From positions 1 to 64,000 of the forward strand of contig CAAGAT010000036.1 in the NCBI GenBank assembly GCA_900767875.1: a stretch of 64,000 bases of DNA, given 5' to 3'. The stretch comes from an uncultured Sutterella sp. (GTDB lineage Bacteria; Pseudomonadota; Gammaproteobacteria; Burkholderiales; Burkholderiaceae_F). The notes under the pieces are model-generated. The model was not told the DNA's origin and did no database searches. It was given only the letters and a program-made list of their open reading frames with translations. Below are positions 16,919 to 24,911 of the stretch, in pieces. The position numbers and the translations under genes are program-made. Each line of letters begins with the position of its first letter. Positions within the stretch are counted from its first letter, which is position 1.

Positions 16919-19636
16919 TTAGGGCGCGGACTTGTTGTCCTTGTCTTGGCCCGAGCCGAGCTCGAGCGAGTAAATGAGCATGGTGGGATCCTGCGGGCAG
17001 TCGCTGGCCCGATAGCCGCGCCGGCTCATGAGACCGGCCATGGCATCGTTGCCCTTGATGACCCAGCCCGACAGGAGCTTGGCGCCGCGAGAGCGCGCTT
17101 CGGCCTCGAGCGTGCGCATGAGCATGGAGCCAAAGCCCGCGCGCTGGAACTTGTCCTCGACGAGAATGCCGAATTCGGCCCGCTCGCTGTCGGGCGCAAG
17201 CGTCAGGCGCGCCACAGCATGAATATCGGGGCGCTCGATCGATGCGCCCGCGTCGGTGATGACAAACGCGGCTTCGCGGTCGCGGTCAAAGTCGGTAAAG
17301 GCGATGATCTCGTTGTCGGTGACGTCCGCGGCGTTCTTGTGAAAGCGCAGGTAGGCGCTTTGCTGCGACAGGCGGCTGAGCAGCCGCTTTTCGGCCGCAA
17401 AGTCCTCGGGCCGGATGGCCCGCACGCGCATCAGGCCGCTGCGGCTGGCGAACTCTTCGCCCTGCGCCAGCGAGGCGGGCGCCCAGAGCATGTGCGAATA
17501 GCGCGCATCGGGCCGCTCGGCGCGGGCGCAAAGCGAGACGGACGCATCCAGGCACAGCGCCTGCTTGTCGTCGATCATCAGCGGATTGACGGCGATTTCG
17601 GCCAGGGCCGGGATTTCGCACATCAGCGCCGAGAGTTTTAACAGCACCGCTACGAGGGCGTCCTCGTGGATGGGCGCCAGGCCCCGGAATTCACCCAGTC
17701 CCTTGTAGAGGGGGTGGCGGCGAATCATGGCGCGCGCCAGCGGCTCGGTCAGGGGCACGGGCTCAACCGTGCTTTCGGTGAAGATTTCGCCGGTGCGCCC
17801 GCCCGCGGCAAAGCGGATGCAGGCGCCGAGCACCGGATCGGTGAAGGCTCGCACGGACACTTCGCGCAACCGTTCGCTCGTGGCCATCTTCTGCACGAAG
17901 ACCCCGTGAAAGAGGGCCATGGGGGCGCGCTCGGCGCAGCGCCCGCGCACCGTGCCGAAGGCCTCGCGCACGGCCGCGTCCGACATGAGATTCAAAAGAA
18001 CGCCGCCCGTGTCGGTCTTGTGGGCAATGCCCTCGGCCGAGACCTTGACGGCCACGGGGTAGCCGATGCGGCGCGCGGCGGCGGCCGCCTCGTCTTCCGT
18101 GGCGGCAAAAAGGCAGGCAAGGGAGGCGATACCCGCGCTTTGCAGCAGCTCGGCCGTTTCCTTTTCCGTGAGAATGTGCCGTCCGGCCGCCTTGGCCTTG
18201 CGCACGAGGCCTCGGGCCTGCTCGAGGTCCACCCGAGCGGCGGTGACGGTTTCCGAGGGAGGCGTGAGGTGCTGCGCCTTGAGCGCTTCGTAGCGAGCTA
18301 GGTTGGCAAAGGCGGTCACGCCCAGATCGGGCGTGTCGATGCACGGCAGCCGGCAGCGCTTGAAGGCTTCGCGCATCATGTCCTGGGCAAAGGGCGCGGG
18401 CCAGCAGATGATGACCGGTTTAAAGGAGTCCTGCGCGGCGTTGGAGAGAAGCTGGGCCGTGCGGGGCGTGGCGTTGGCCGCCGTGGGCGAGAGCGTGATC
18501 AGCACGCCGTCGACGTTGTCGTCGGCCAGGCACGCCTCAAGGGCCTGCGCAAAGTATTCCGGGTCGGCGTCGGCCGCGATGGCCAGCGGGTTGCTCACCG
18601 TGGCCTTGGTGTTGCAGATTTTGGCCAGCGCCTTTTCCGTTTCGGGCGCCAATTCGGCCGCCTGCACCTTGTTGGCGTCGGCCGCATCGGCCGTCAGCAG
18701 CGCAAAGCCCAGACCCGTCGTGAGCATGGCCAGGCGCCCCAAGCGCGGGTTCTTGCCCGTGCGGAACACATCCAGCGTCGTGATGAACTCTTCGAGTCGA
18801 TCGCAGCGGATGGCGCCCGCGCGCGACAAGGCCGCGTCAAAGGCGGCTTCGTCGCCGGCGGCCGCCGCCAGGCGCGAGCCCGCCAGGCGCCGTGCGCCGC
18901 CCCCGCGGCCGGCTTTCAAAACAATGACGGGCTTTTGCCGCACGGCGCTGCGCAGCGCCGAGAAAAAGCTGCGCGGATGGCGCAGGGCTTCGACGTGCAG
19001 CGCGATGATTTCCGTTTGCGGGTCGGCGGCCAGAAAGTCGAGCATTTCCGCTAGGGTCACTTCGCTTTCCAGCCCCGAGGAAATGACGGTGGAAAAGCCG
19101 ATGCCGCAGCGTGAGGCGTATTCGAGCACCGAGGCGGTCACCGCGCCCGACTGGCACAGCAGACCGATGTTGCCCGATTGAGCCAGACGCGGCCAGTAGC
19201 TCACGTTCAAGCCGATGCTCGGGCGCATGATGCCCATCGAGTCCGGACCGATCAGGCGAATGCCCGCCTCACGGGCCAGTGCCGCGATCCTCTCGCGCCA
19301 GCGCCGATCGGCCGTCAGCTCCTCGTCGCCCGGGGTGATGAGCACGTTGGGAATGCCCAGCTTGCGGCACTCCTTCAAAAGGCCCTCAATCTTGCTTGTG
19401 GGCGTCGCCAGAACCGCCAGATCGATCTTGGCGGGCACTTCGGACAGGGACGGCCAGCACGAGGTGACGCCGATGTACTTGTACTTGGGATTGACGGGGT
19501 AGGCCTCGTGAATGCGTCGCCCGTTCATGACGCCGCTCCAGACATAGGTGCCGCGGCTGCCGGGGCGGTCGCTGGCGCCGACGACGGCGACGGCTTTCGG
19601 ATTGAAGGCGCTCGAAAGACTGTGCTGAATATCCAT
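16919..19636 (-). CDS. Pat-type protein acetyltransferase: acyl-CoA-ligase-like domains plus GNAT
   Basis: A 905-residue protein with a CoA-binding domain (about 10-105, KAVAVVGASDRPGSRG), succinyl-CoA-ligase-like domains (about 150-440), an ATP-grasp domain (about 480-690, YPVAVKVSAEGIAHKTDTGG) and a C-terminal GNAT domain (about 730-900) with the acetyl-CoA motif QRAGFGS. ADP-forming acyl-CoA synthetases carry a phospho-histidine in SHTGAL; here the matching stretch is SRLAA, so ligase activity is probably lost, as in Pat/Pka lysine acetyltransferases that modify acetyl-CoA synthetase. Start MDIQHS chosen by homology; a TTG at 19702 would add 22 unlikely residues. Confidence 0.88.
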   Translation of the reverse strand: MDIQHSLSSAFNPKAVAVVGASDRPGSRGTYVWSGVMNGRRIHEAYPVNPKYKYIGVTSCWPSLSEVPAKIDLAVLATPTSKIEGLLKECRKLGIPNVLITPGDEELTADRRWRERIAALAREAGIRLIGPDSMGIMRPSIGLNVSYWPRLAQSGNIGLLCQSGAVTASVLEYASRCGIGFSTVISSGLESEVTLAEMLDFLAADPQTEIIALHVEALRHPRSFFSALRSAVRQKPVIVLKAGRGGGARRLAGSRLAAAAGDEAAFDAALSRAGAIRCDRLEEFITTLDVFRTGKNPRLGRLAMLTTGLGFALLTADAADANKVQAAELAPETEKALAKICNTKATVSNPLAIAADADPEYFAQALEACLADDNVDGVLITLSPTAANATPRTAQLLSNAAQDSFKPVIICWPAPFAQDMMREAFKRCRLPCIDTPDLGVTAFANLARYEALKAQHLTPPSETVTAARVDLEQARGLVRKAKAAGRHILTEKETAELLQSAGIASLACLFAATEDEAAAAARRIGYPVAVKVSAEGIAHKTDTGGVLLNLMSDAAVREAFGTVRGRCAERAPMALFHGVFVQKMATSERLREVSVRAFTDPVLGACIRFAAGGRTGEIFTESTVEPVPLTEPLARAMIRRHPLYKGLGEFRGLAPIHEDALVAVLLKLSALMCEIPALAEIAVNPLMIDDKQALCLDASVSLCARAERPDARYSHMLWAPASLAQGEEFASRSGLMRVRAIRPEDFAAEKRLLSRLSQQSAYLRFHKNAADVTDNEIIAFTDFDRDREAAFVITDAGASIERPDIHAVARLTLAPDSERAEFGILVEDKFQRAGFGSMLMRTLEAEARSRGAKLLSGWVIKGNDAMAGLMSRRGYRASDCPQDPTMLIYSLELGSGQDKDNKSAP

Positions 19637-19716
19637 GGCTGTGATCAGGCAAACGTTGCACGCACGGCGTGCGTGCGCTCGGGCGGGCACATTGGGCCGC
19701 AATTTCCTATCATATG

Positions 19717-19726
19717 GGAACGTTCC
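19717..19726. promoter_or_regulatory. Palindrome in the divergent gap between the Pat-like gene and the 80-residue gene
   Basis: GGAACGTTCC is a perfect 10-bp palindrome. A second inverted repeat, GCACGCAC (19658-19665) with GTGCGTGC (19669-19676), lies closer to the - strand gene. TATGAT, read on - just beyond the palindrome, could be a -10, but no matching -35 was found. The palindrome is a plausible operator for either divergent gene; no regulator is identified. Confidence 0.35.
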
Positions 19727-19808
19727 ATTTTACTCGAGCCCGTCCCCGTCACCCGGGATCGCTCGCCTGCGCCCGGCGGCTCGTCCGCCCTAAGGTCAAG
19801 AACATCCG

Positions 19809-20051
19809 ATGTCGCAAAAGCAAGAACTCAACACGCTGCCGCCCAAACGCTGGCTCAAGGCCGACGGCGGCACGGTCTCGTGCACCGAAAAGGTCAAGGT
19901 CCTCGAGGAGAACTGGGCCGAGGTGCGCGCTCTGCTGCAGGACGTGTTGGACGACGCGGTGCTCATGGGCTGCGCCGAGGCGCAGGTCAAGCGCGAATAC
20001 AAGCGGCTCATCGATGCGCTGACCTGCGGCTTTGACGAGCAAAAAGGTTAG
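19809..20051 (+). CDS. Small conserved-looking protein of unknown function (80 residues)
   Basis: I do not know its function. The product opens MSQKQELNTLPPKRWLKADG, then has a segment GGTVSCTEKVKVLEENWAEV predicted helical, and DAVLMGCAEAQVKREYKRLIDAL. It has no signal peptide or membrane segment, two spaced cysteines (Cys35, Cys55) plus one near the C-terminus, and a helical, charged C-terminal half. From memory, short proteins with PPKRWLKADG and VLMGC blocks occur in other Burkholderiales, which suggests real conservation. AAGG at 19793-19796 is a weak ribosome binding site. Confidence 0.7.
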   Translation: MSQKQELNTLPPKRWLKADGGTVSCTEKVKVLEENWAEVRALLQDVLDDAVLMGCAEAQVKREYKRLIDALTCGFDEQKG

Positions 20052-20153
20052 GACGCGCACGCAAGCGTTTGTGCGGATCGGGCAAGCCGCCTCGCCGTCT
20101 CCGTTTGATAATCAATACAGCACGCGAGATGCTGCAACACACGGGAGACGGAC

Positions 20154-21230
20154 ATGAACGAATCCAACGCAAACGACAAGACGGCCGGACAAGCCATGAC
20201 GCGCCGCGATCTGCTCAAGGATGCGGCCGCGGGAGCTGTGGCCGCCGCCGTGCCGGCGTCCTTGGCGCGGGCCGCCGAGACCGGGACAAAAATGACGACA
20301 ACGCAAATGATGAACCAGGCCCCGACGGTGGCCTGCCGCAAGGTGCCCCTGAACGCGCCCGGCGCCAAGGCCAAGGTGTACTTTTCGCGCAAAATCGACG
20401 CGCAGACCCTGATCGCCCTTTACGAGCGCATCAACGAGGGTATCTACGGCAAGGTGGCCATCAAGCTGCACACGGGCGAGAAAAACGGTCCCAACATCCT
20501 GCCGCGCGACATGGTCCGGGCCTTTCAGGCCACCGTGCCCGATTCGAGTATTGTGGAAACCAATACGCTCTATCACGGGGACCGCTACACGACCGAACAG
20601 CACCTCGAAACGCTCAAGGTCAACGGCTGGACCTTCTGCCCGGTGGACATCATGGATGCGGAGGGCACGGTCAATCTGCCCGTGCGCGGCGGCAAACACT
20701 TCAAGCAAGTGTCCATGGGCGGGCACATCGTCAACTACGACTCGATGATTGTGCTCACGCACTTTAAGGGCCACGCGATGGGGGGCTTTGGCGGCTCGAT
20801 GAAAAACATCGCCATCGGCTGCGCCGACGGGCGCATCGGCAAGGCGCAGGTGCATGCCGTCGACGACGTCAACAAGCCCTGGGATCAGTGGCCGGCCAAG
20901 GAACACCTGATGGAAACGATGGCCGAATCGGCCAAGGCCGTGATCGATTACTTCGGCAAGCACATCGTCTTTATCAACGTGATGCGGCGCATGTCGGTCG
21001 ACTGCGACTGCGCGGGCACGTCGGCGGCCGAGCCCACCATCGAAGACGTGGGCATTTTGGCCTCAACGGACCTTTTGGCCATCGATCAGGCCAGTGTGGA
21101 TTTGGTCTATCAGACGGCGCACAACCACGATCTCGTCGAGCGCATCGAGTCGCGCGTGGGCATGCACCAGCTCGAGGCCATGCGCTCGCTCGGGATGGGC
21201 AGCGATCGGTACGCGCTCATTGAGGTATAG
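20154..21230 (+). CDS. DUF362-family protein with twin-arginine signal
   Basis: A 358-residue protein whose start has a Tat motif, TRRDLLKDAAAG, then an alanine-rich stretch and a likely AXA cleavage site near SLARAAE. The mature part resembles DUF362: KVAIKLHTGEKNGPN, VVLTHFKGHAMGGFGG-type and the cysteine-containing DCDCAGTSAAEP. DUF362 proteins are often linked with iron-sulfur proteins in anaerobes, function unknown. A Tat signal implies the protein folds, perhaps with a cofactor, before export. Start could also be the ATG 14 codons later. Confidence 0.85.
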   Translation: MNESNANDKTAGQAMTRRDLLKDAAAGAVAAAVPASLARAAETGTKMTTTQMMNQAPTVACRKVPLNAPGAKAKVYFSRKIDAQTLIALYERINEGIYGKVAIKLHTGEKNGPNILPRDMVRAFQATVPDSSIVETNTLYHGDRYTTEQHLETLKVNGWTFCPVDIMDAEGTVNLPVRGGKHFKQVSMGGHIVNYDSMIVLTHFKGHAMGGFGGSMKNIAIGCADGRIGKAQVHAVDDVNKPWDQWPAKEHLMETMAESAKAVIDYFGKHIVFINVMRRMSVDCDCAGTSAAEPTIEDVGILASTDLLAIDQASVDLVYQTAHNHDLVERIESRVGMHQLEAMRSLGMGSDRYALIEV

Positions 21231-21270
21231 GTCGGGGCGGGCGGGACGTGTGCCTGCCTGGCGCCGGAGA

Positions 21271-21301
21271 CGAAAAAACGCCCGCGAGGGGCGTTTTTTC
21301 G
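21271..21301. terminator. Bidirectional terminator
   Basis: CGAAAAAACGCCC (21271-21283) and GGGCGTTTTTTCG (21289-21301) form a perfect 13-bp stem with a five-base loop and T-runs on both strands. It sits between the converging DUF362 gene and the DUF1801-like gene. Confidence 0.92.
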
Positions 21302-21340
21302 TTGTCGGAGGGCACCCGGGGGCGGGTGCCGTCGCATCGC

Positions 21341-22024
21341 TTATTCGGCGGCCGAGGCCGAGCGGCTCGTGCGGCGGGGCTTGACGGCCACGCTCTTTTC
21401 GTCGTTGGCCGCTTTGCTCGCGCGGGCGGCCTTGGGCTTGCCCGCGTTGGCGGCGGCGCGCTTTTGCACGAGAGACTTCTCGGGCTTGGTCGGGCGCAGA
21501 ATCTTCTTGTTTTCCGCCGAGAGGCGTTCGGCTTCGGCCTTGGCTTCGGCTTCGGCCGCTTCGTCTTCGGCCGTACGCATGGAGATGCGCACGACGGGCG
21601 GCGCGACGGCCGCTTCCTCTTCCTTGACGCCCCACATCTCGAGAATTTCGGACTGCGAGGGCGCGGCGGCGCGTTCGCGGCGGGCGACGACGCTCGCGCG
21701 CACGATCTTTTCAATGTCGGGAAGCGGAAGGCGATTGAGATCCGTAAACTCAATGAGGCTGTGTTCGGCATCGATTCCCTTCATGCTCGAGAGGAACGGT
21801 TCGATGACGGCCTTTTCGGCAATGTACAGCGTCAGCGATTTTTCGCGGGATTCCAGCCCGAAGAGCGGGCCCCCGTTCAGTTCATAAAAAACAAGTCCGA
21901 AGCGCTTGCTCTCACGCACACCGCGTGCGGCACGGCGAATCAGACTAGCCACTCGGGCCATAGCGACGCGACGATCCGGAGGCAATCCCTGAAGGAATAC
22001 GCCCAAAACCGTGGCTCCTACCAT
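21341..22024 (-). CDS. DUF1801-like domain protein with basic Ala/Lys-rich tail
   Basis: A 227-residue protein. Residues about 25-105 (KRFGLVFYELNGGPLFGLES, LTLYIAEKAVIEPF, then PLPDIEKIVRAS) follow the pattern of DUF1801/YdhG-like domains; this is a weak, by-eye match. The C-terminal 90 residues are low-complexity: an EAEAKAEAE stretch likely to be coiled, then KPKAARASKAANDEKS and an Arg/Ser-rich end, possibly nucleic-acid binding. GGGAGG four bases before the ATG at 22024 supports that start; a TTG 12 bases upstream overlaps it and is rejected. Confidence 0.7.
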   Translation of the reverse strand: MVGATVLGVFLQGLPPDRRVAMARVASLIRRAARGVRESKRFGLVFYELNGGPLFGLESREKSLTLYIAEKAVIEPFLSSMKGIDAEHSLIEFTDLNRLPLPDIEKIVRASVVARRERAAAPSQSEILEMWGVKEEEAAVAPPVVRISMRTAEDEAAEAEAKAEAERLSAENKKILRPTKPEKSLVQKRAAANAGKPKAARASKAANDEKSVAVKPRRTSRSASAAE

Positions 22025-22081
22025 AAAACCTCCCAAATTTTCTGCTTATGCCGGAGCGGCAGTAATGCCTGCGAAACAGTA

Positions 22082-22110
22082 ATTTTAGCCGATTTGGGGT
22101 TTTATTTCAC
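22082..22110 (-). promoter_or_regulatory. Possible promoter of the DUF1801-like gene
   Basis: Read on the - strand, GTGAAA (22110-22105), a 17-base spacer and TAAAAT (22087-22082) lie about 60 bases before the ATG at 22024. The -35 matches four of six positions. An inverted repeat CCCAAAT/ATTTGGG spans the start region and this promoter. Confidence 0.4.
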
Positions 22111-22145
22111 TCCCGTCTAACCCTGTGTACGGATGAGCGGGCCTG

Positions 22146-22173
22146 CAAAATCCTTGATTTTGATTGGATTTTG
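22146..22173 (-). terminator. Hairpin after the lipoprotein gene
   Basis: CAAAATCC and GGATTTTG are perfect 8-bp arms around a 12-base loop, directly abutting the stop codon of the - strand lipoprotein gene. The right arm includes four T residues but no longer T-run follows, so termination would be moderate. Confidence 0.45.
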
Positions 22174-22680
22174 TCAGTGGCCGCGGTAGAAGGTGTAGGT
22201 GGCTGTAAAGGGCACCTTCAGGGTGGTCCCGAGCTGCGAGGGCGAGCAGCGCGTCAGCGGCACGCCGCCCTTGCCGTCGGTGCGCTTGACGTGGGTGATG
22301 CCCGACAAGAGGCCCTCGCGGCCGCGGTGGCTGCTCTTATAAAGAAGATCGCGCACGTTGCCCGCCGTGGCCTTGTCGGCGTACTTTTCGATTTTGACCG
22401 ACAGCATCGAGCCGTCCTTGGCAAAAAAGTTCCCGTCCGAGCCTTGTCGCGCCACCACGCGGCCGTGTGCGTCGGTGAGCTGCGCCTGCGGGGTGATGAA
22501 GCGCCAGTAGCGGCCTTTGGCGTCGGCCGTGCACTGAAACTGCTGTACGCCCTTGCCCGTCAGAACAAAGGCGGCGTCGGCGTCCGTTTGGGGTGCCAAG
22601 GGATCCAGCAGGGCGGTCAGGGTCGAGCAGCCGGTCAGAACAAGGACGGAGCCGACCAGGGCAAAGCGGCGCAAAAGCAT
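22174..22680 (-). CDS. DUF3455-like outer-surface lipoprotein
   Basis: A 168-residue protein beginning MLLRRFALVGSVLVLTGCS: a lipoprotein signal with lipobox LTGC (Cys17). The mature part fits DUF3455: GKGVQQFQCTADAKGRYWRF, then RQGSDGNFFAKDGS, THVKRTDGKGGVPLTRCSP and the end VPFTATYTFYRG. DUF3455 proteins are uncharacterised. Reading continues open far upstream to 23025, but those residues are not protein-like and the lipoprotein start is clear. Confidence 0.85.
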   Translation of the reverse strand: MLLRRFALVGSVLVLTGCSTLTALLDPLAPQTDADAAFVLTGKGVQQFQCTADAKGRYWRFITPQAQLTDAHGRVVARQGSDGNFFAKDGSMLSVKIEKYADKATAGNVRDLLYKSSHRGREGLLSGITHVKRTDGKGGVPLTRCSPSQLGTTLKVPFTATYTFYRGH

Positions 22681-23063
22681 GGCAAAGGGGCGGTTGAAAC
22701 TCAAAATTGTGTGACCGATTGTAGTGATGCGCGCGCAAGCCGTCTTGCCGCAAGGCCGCTTTTGCGCGGCGTGCGGCGCCAAAACGGCACCGGCGGCCGC
22801 CTTTTGGAGGGCGAAACGTATCCGCCTTTTGGCTGAAGCAAAATCGTGCGCTGCCCGATAGTCTTCGGGAAAAGAAGGCTCGAAACACGGGTTAGAGCGG
22901 GGGCCGCAAGCGCTCGCAACGGCCCGAAGTTTTGGCAGAATTGAAAGACAATTTGTTCCCCCCATTATCGGGCGATTCCCTTGACGGGAGCCGCCCGCGT
23001 GGTTTCGTGCGCATCGGCTGCACAACGGCCGACGTCGCGCGCAACGTCCATGGAGAATACGAC
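22681..23063 (+). other. 383-base divergent intergenic region with a promoter for the oxidoreductase operon
   Basis: No gene is seen. TTGAAA (22941-22946), a 16-base spacer and CATTAT (22963-22968) are a moderate sigma-70 promoter for the downstream genes, giving a leader of about 90 bases. For the divergent lipoprotein gene a TACAAT box (read on -, near 22722) lacks a spaced -35. GC-rich hairpin-forming sequence fills the centre. Confidence 0.5.
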
Positions 23064-23645
23064 GTGTATCAGATTCGAATTCACGGCCGAGGAGGGCAGG
23101 GCGTCGTGACCGCCGCCGAAATGCTCAGCGTGGCCGCCTTCACCGAAGGACACTGGGCACAGGCCTTCCCGAGCTTCGGCTCGGAACGCACGGGCGCCCC
23201 GGTGGTTGCCTTTGCCCGCATCGACGACAAGGAAATCCGCCTGCGCGAACCGATTCAGGAACCCGACGTGGTGCTCGTGCAGGACCGCACGCTGCTGGAA
23301 AGCGTGGACGTCTTCGGCGGCATCCGCCCCGACGGCTACGTGCTCATCAACAGCTCCTCGACGCCCGAAGAACTCGGTCTGCAGTCCCTCATCGAGCGCT
23401 TGCCCGCCGGCCACGTGCGCACGGTGCCGGCCACGCGCTTTGCCATTGAAAACATCGGTCGTCCCCTGCCCGGCGCGGGCATGCTCGCGGGCTTTGCCGC
23501 CATGACCGGCGCCATCACCCTTGAAAACGTTCAGGCGGCCTACAACGCGCGCTTCGGCGGCAAGATCGCCGAGGCCAACGCGCGCATCGCGCAGGCGGCC
23601 TGGGACCACATCAAGGGCGTTACGACGAAAGCGGAGGAAAACTGA
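23064..23645 (+). CDS. porG: 2-oxoacid:acceptor oxidoreductase, gamma subunit
   Basis: The gamma subunit of a pyruvate:ferredoxin-oxidoreductase-type enzyme, binding the CoA part. Start GTG at 23064 (VYQIRIHGRGGQG) is chosen because GGAGA lies seven bases before it and the family begins at this motif; 193 residues is typical. GRGGQGVVTAAEML and FPSFGSERTGAPV are diagnostic. It is the first gene of gamma-alpha-beta-FAD, and its TGA overlaps the next ATG (TGATG). Pyruvate is the likely substrate but is not proved by sequence. Confidence 0.92.
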   Translation: MYQIRIHGRGGQGVVTAAEMLSVAAFTEGHWAQAFPSFGSERTGAPVVAFARIDDKEIRLREPIQEPDVVLVQDRTLLESVDVFGGIRPDGYVLINSSSTPEELGLQSLIERLPAGHVRTVPATRFAIENIGRPLPGAGMLAGFAAMTGAITLENVQAAYNARFGGKIAEANARIAQAAWDHIKGVTTKAEEN

Positions 23646-24889
23646 TGCTCAAGCAATTAGAAGGCAGCCAGGGCGTTGCGCAGGCCGTGGCCCTGTGCCG
23701 CCCCGAGGTGATCTGCGCCTATCCGATTTCGCCGCAGACCCACATTGTGGAAGCCTTGGGGCAGATGACCCGCAAGGGTCTGATTGAAAACTGCGAGTAC
23801 ATCAACGTCGAAAGCGAATTCGCGGCCATGTCGGTGGCCATCGGCGCGAGTGTCTCGGGCGCGCGCGCCTACACGGCCACGGCTTCGCAGGGGTTGCTCT
23901 ACATGGTCGAGGCCGTCTACAACGCCTCGGGTCTGGGCCTGCCCATCGTGATGACGGTGGCCAACCGAGCCATCGGCGCACCGATCAACATCTGGAACGA
24001 CCACTCCGACTCGATGAGTCAGCGCGACAGCGGCTGGATCCAGATCTTTGCCGAAACCAACCAGGAAGCGGCCGACCTGCACATCCAAGCCTTCCGCATC
24101 GCCGAAGAGCTCTCGCTGCCCGTCATGGTCTGCATGGACGGCTTCGTGCTCACCCACGCCTTTGAGCGCGTCGACATCCCGACGCAGGAAGAGGTGGACC
24201 GTTTCCTGCCGCCTTATTCGCCCCGCCAGGAGCTCGACCCCAACGATCCGGTGTCGATCGGCGCCATGGTCGGCCCCGAAGCCTTCACGGAAGTGCGTTA
24301 CCTCGCGCACGTCAAGCACCTGCAGGCGCTGGAACTCATCCCGCAGGTGGCGCAGGAATTCAAGGAAATCTTCGGCCGCTCCTCGGGCGGTCTCGTGCAC
24401 ACCTATCGGTGCGAAGACGCCGACATCCGCATCGTGGCCATGGGCGCGTGCCTGGGCACGATCAAGGACGCGGTCGACGAGCTGCGTGAGGAGACGGGCC
24501 TGAAAATCGGTGTGGTCGCCGTCAAGTGCTTCCGTCCGTTCCCGGTCGAAGCCATGGGCGAGGCGCTCAAGGGCGCCAAGACCGTCGTGGTGCTCGAGCG
24601 CACCCTGGCCGTGGGCTCGGGCGGTGTGTTGAGCCGCGACATCATGGTCTCGCTCAAGGAGCCCAACGTCACCCGCTACACGGTGATCGCAGGCCTGGGC
24701 GGTCGCGCCATCACCAAGGCCTCGATCAAGTCGATGCTCAAGGACGCGGCCGCGCACAAGCTCAAGGTCCTCAACTTCATGGACCTGGACGAAGAGCTCG
24801 TCGAGCGTCAGCTCGAGCGTGAGCGCAAGACCCGTAAGAGCGGGCCGCTGCCCGAAGCTTTGATCCGCGACGCGGCCACGCGTCAGTAA
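23645..24889 (+). CDS. porA: 2-oxoacid:acceptor oxidoreductase, alpha subunit
   Basis: The alpha subunit carries part of the thiamine-diphosphate site. The 414 residues match the family: CAYPISPQTHIVEAL at the start, NVESEFAAMSVAIGASVSGA, TATASQGLLYMVEAVYNASG and, in the C-terminal domain, KCFRPFPVEAMGEAL. It is translationally coupled to the gamma gene. Pyruvate-type enzymes and NAD-linked phenylglyoxylate dehydrogenase (Pad) share this subunit, so the substrate remains open. Confidence 0.93.
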   Translation: MLKQLEGSQGVAQAVALCRPEVICAYPISPQTHIVEALGQMTRKGLIENCEYINVESEFAAMSVAIGASVSGARAYTATASQGLLYMVEAVYNASGLGLPIVMTVANRAIGAPINIWNDHSDSMSQRDSGWIQIFAETNQEAADLHIQAFRIAEELSLPVMVCMDGFVLTHAFERVDIPTQEEVDRFLPPYSPRQELDPNDPVSIGAMVGPEAFTEVRYLAHVKHLQALELIPQVAQEFKEIFGRSSGGLVHTYRCEDADIRIVAMGACLGTIKDAVDELREETGLKIGVVAVKCFRPFPVEAMGEALKGAKTVVVLERTLAVGSGGVLSRDIMVSLKEPNVTRYTVIAGLGGRAITKASIKSMLKDAAAHKLKVLNFMDLDEELVERQLERERKTRKSGPLPEALIRDAATRQ

Positions 24890-24911
24890 CGACAAGAGAG
24901 GCAAACGCAAA

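Noticed and set aside
15144..16922. A 592-codon + strand frame opposite galE and the crotonase-fold gene
   Set aside because: Composition is that of an antisense shadow in GC-rich DNA; the - strand genes have clear families, starts and ribosome binding sites.
16919..19636. Assignment as acetate-CoA ligase (ADP-forming)
   Set aside because: The phospho-histidine of that enzyme is replaced and a GNAT domain is attached, which fits Pat/Pka acetyltransferases better.
22681..23025. N-terminal extension of the lipoprotein gene
   Set aside because: The upstream residues are not protein-like and would bury the lipoprotein signal and lipobox inside the protein.
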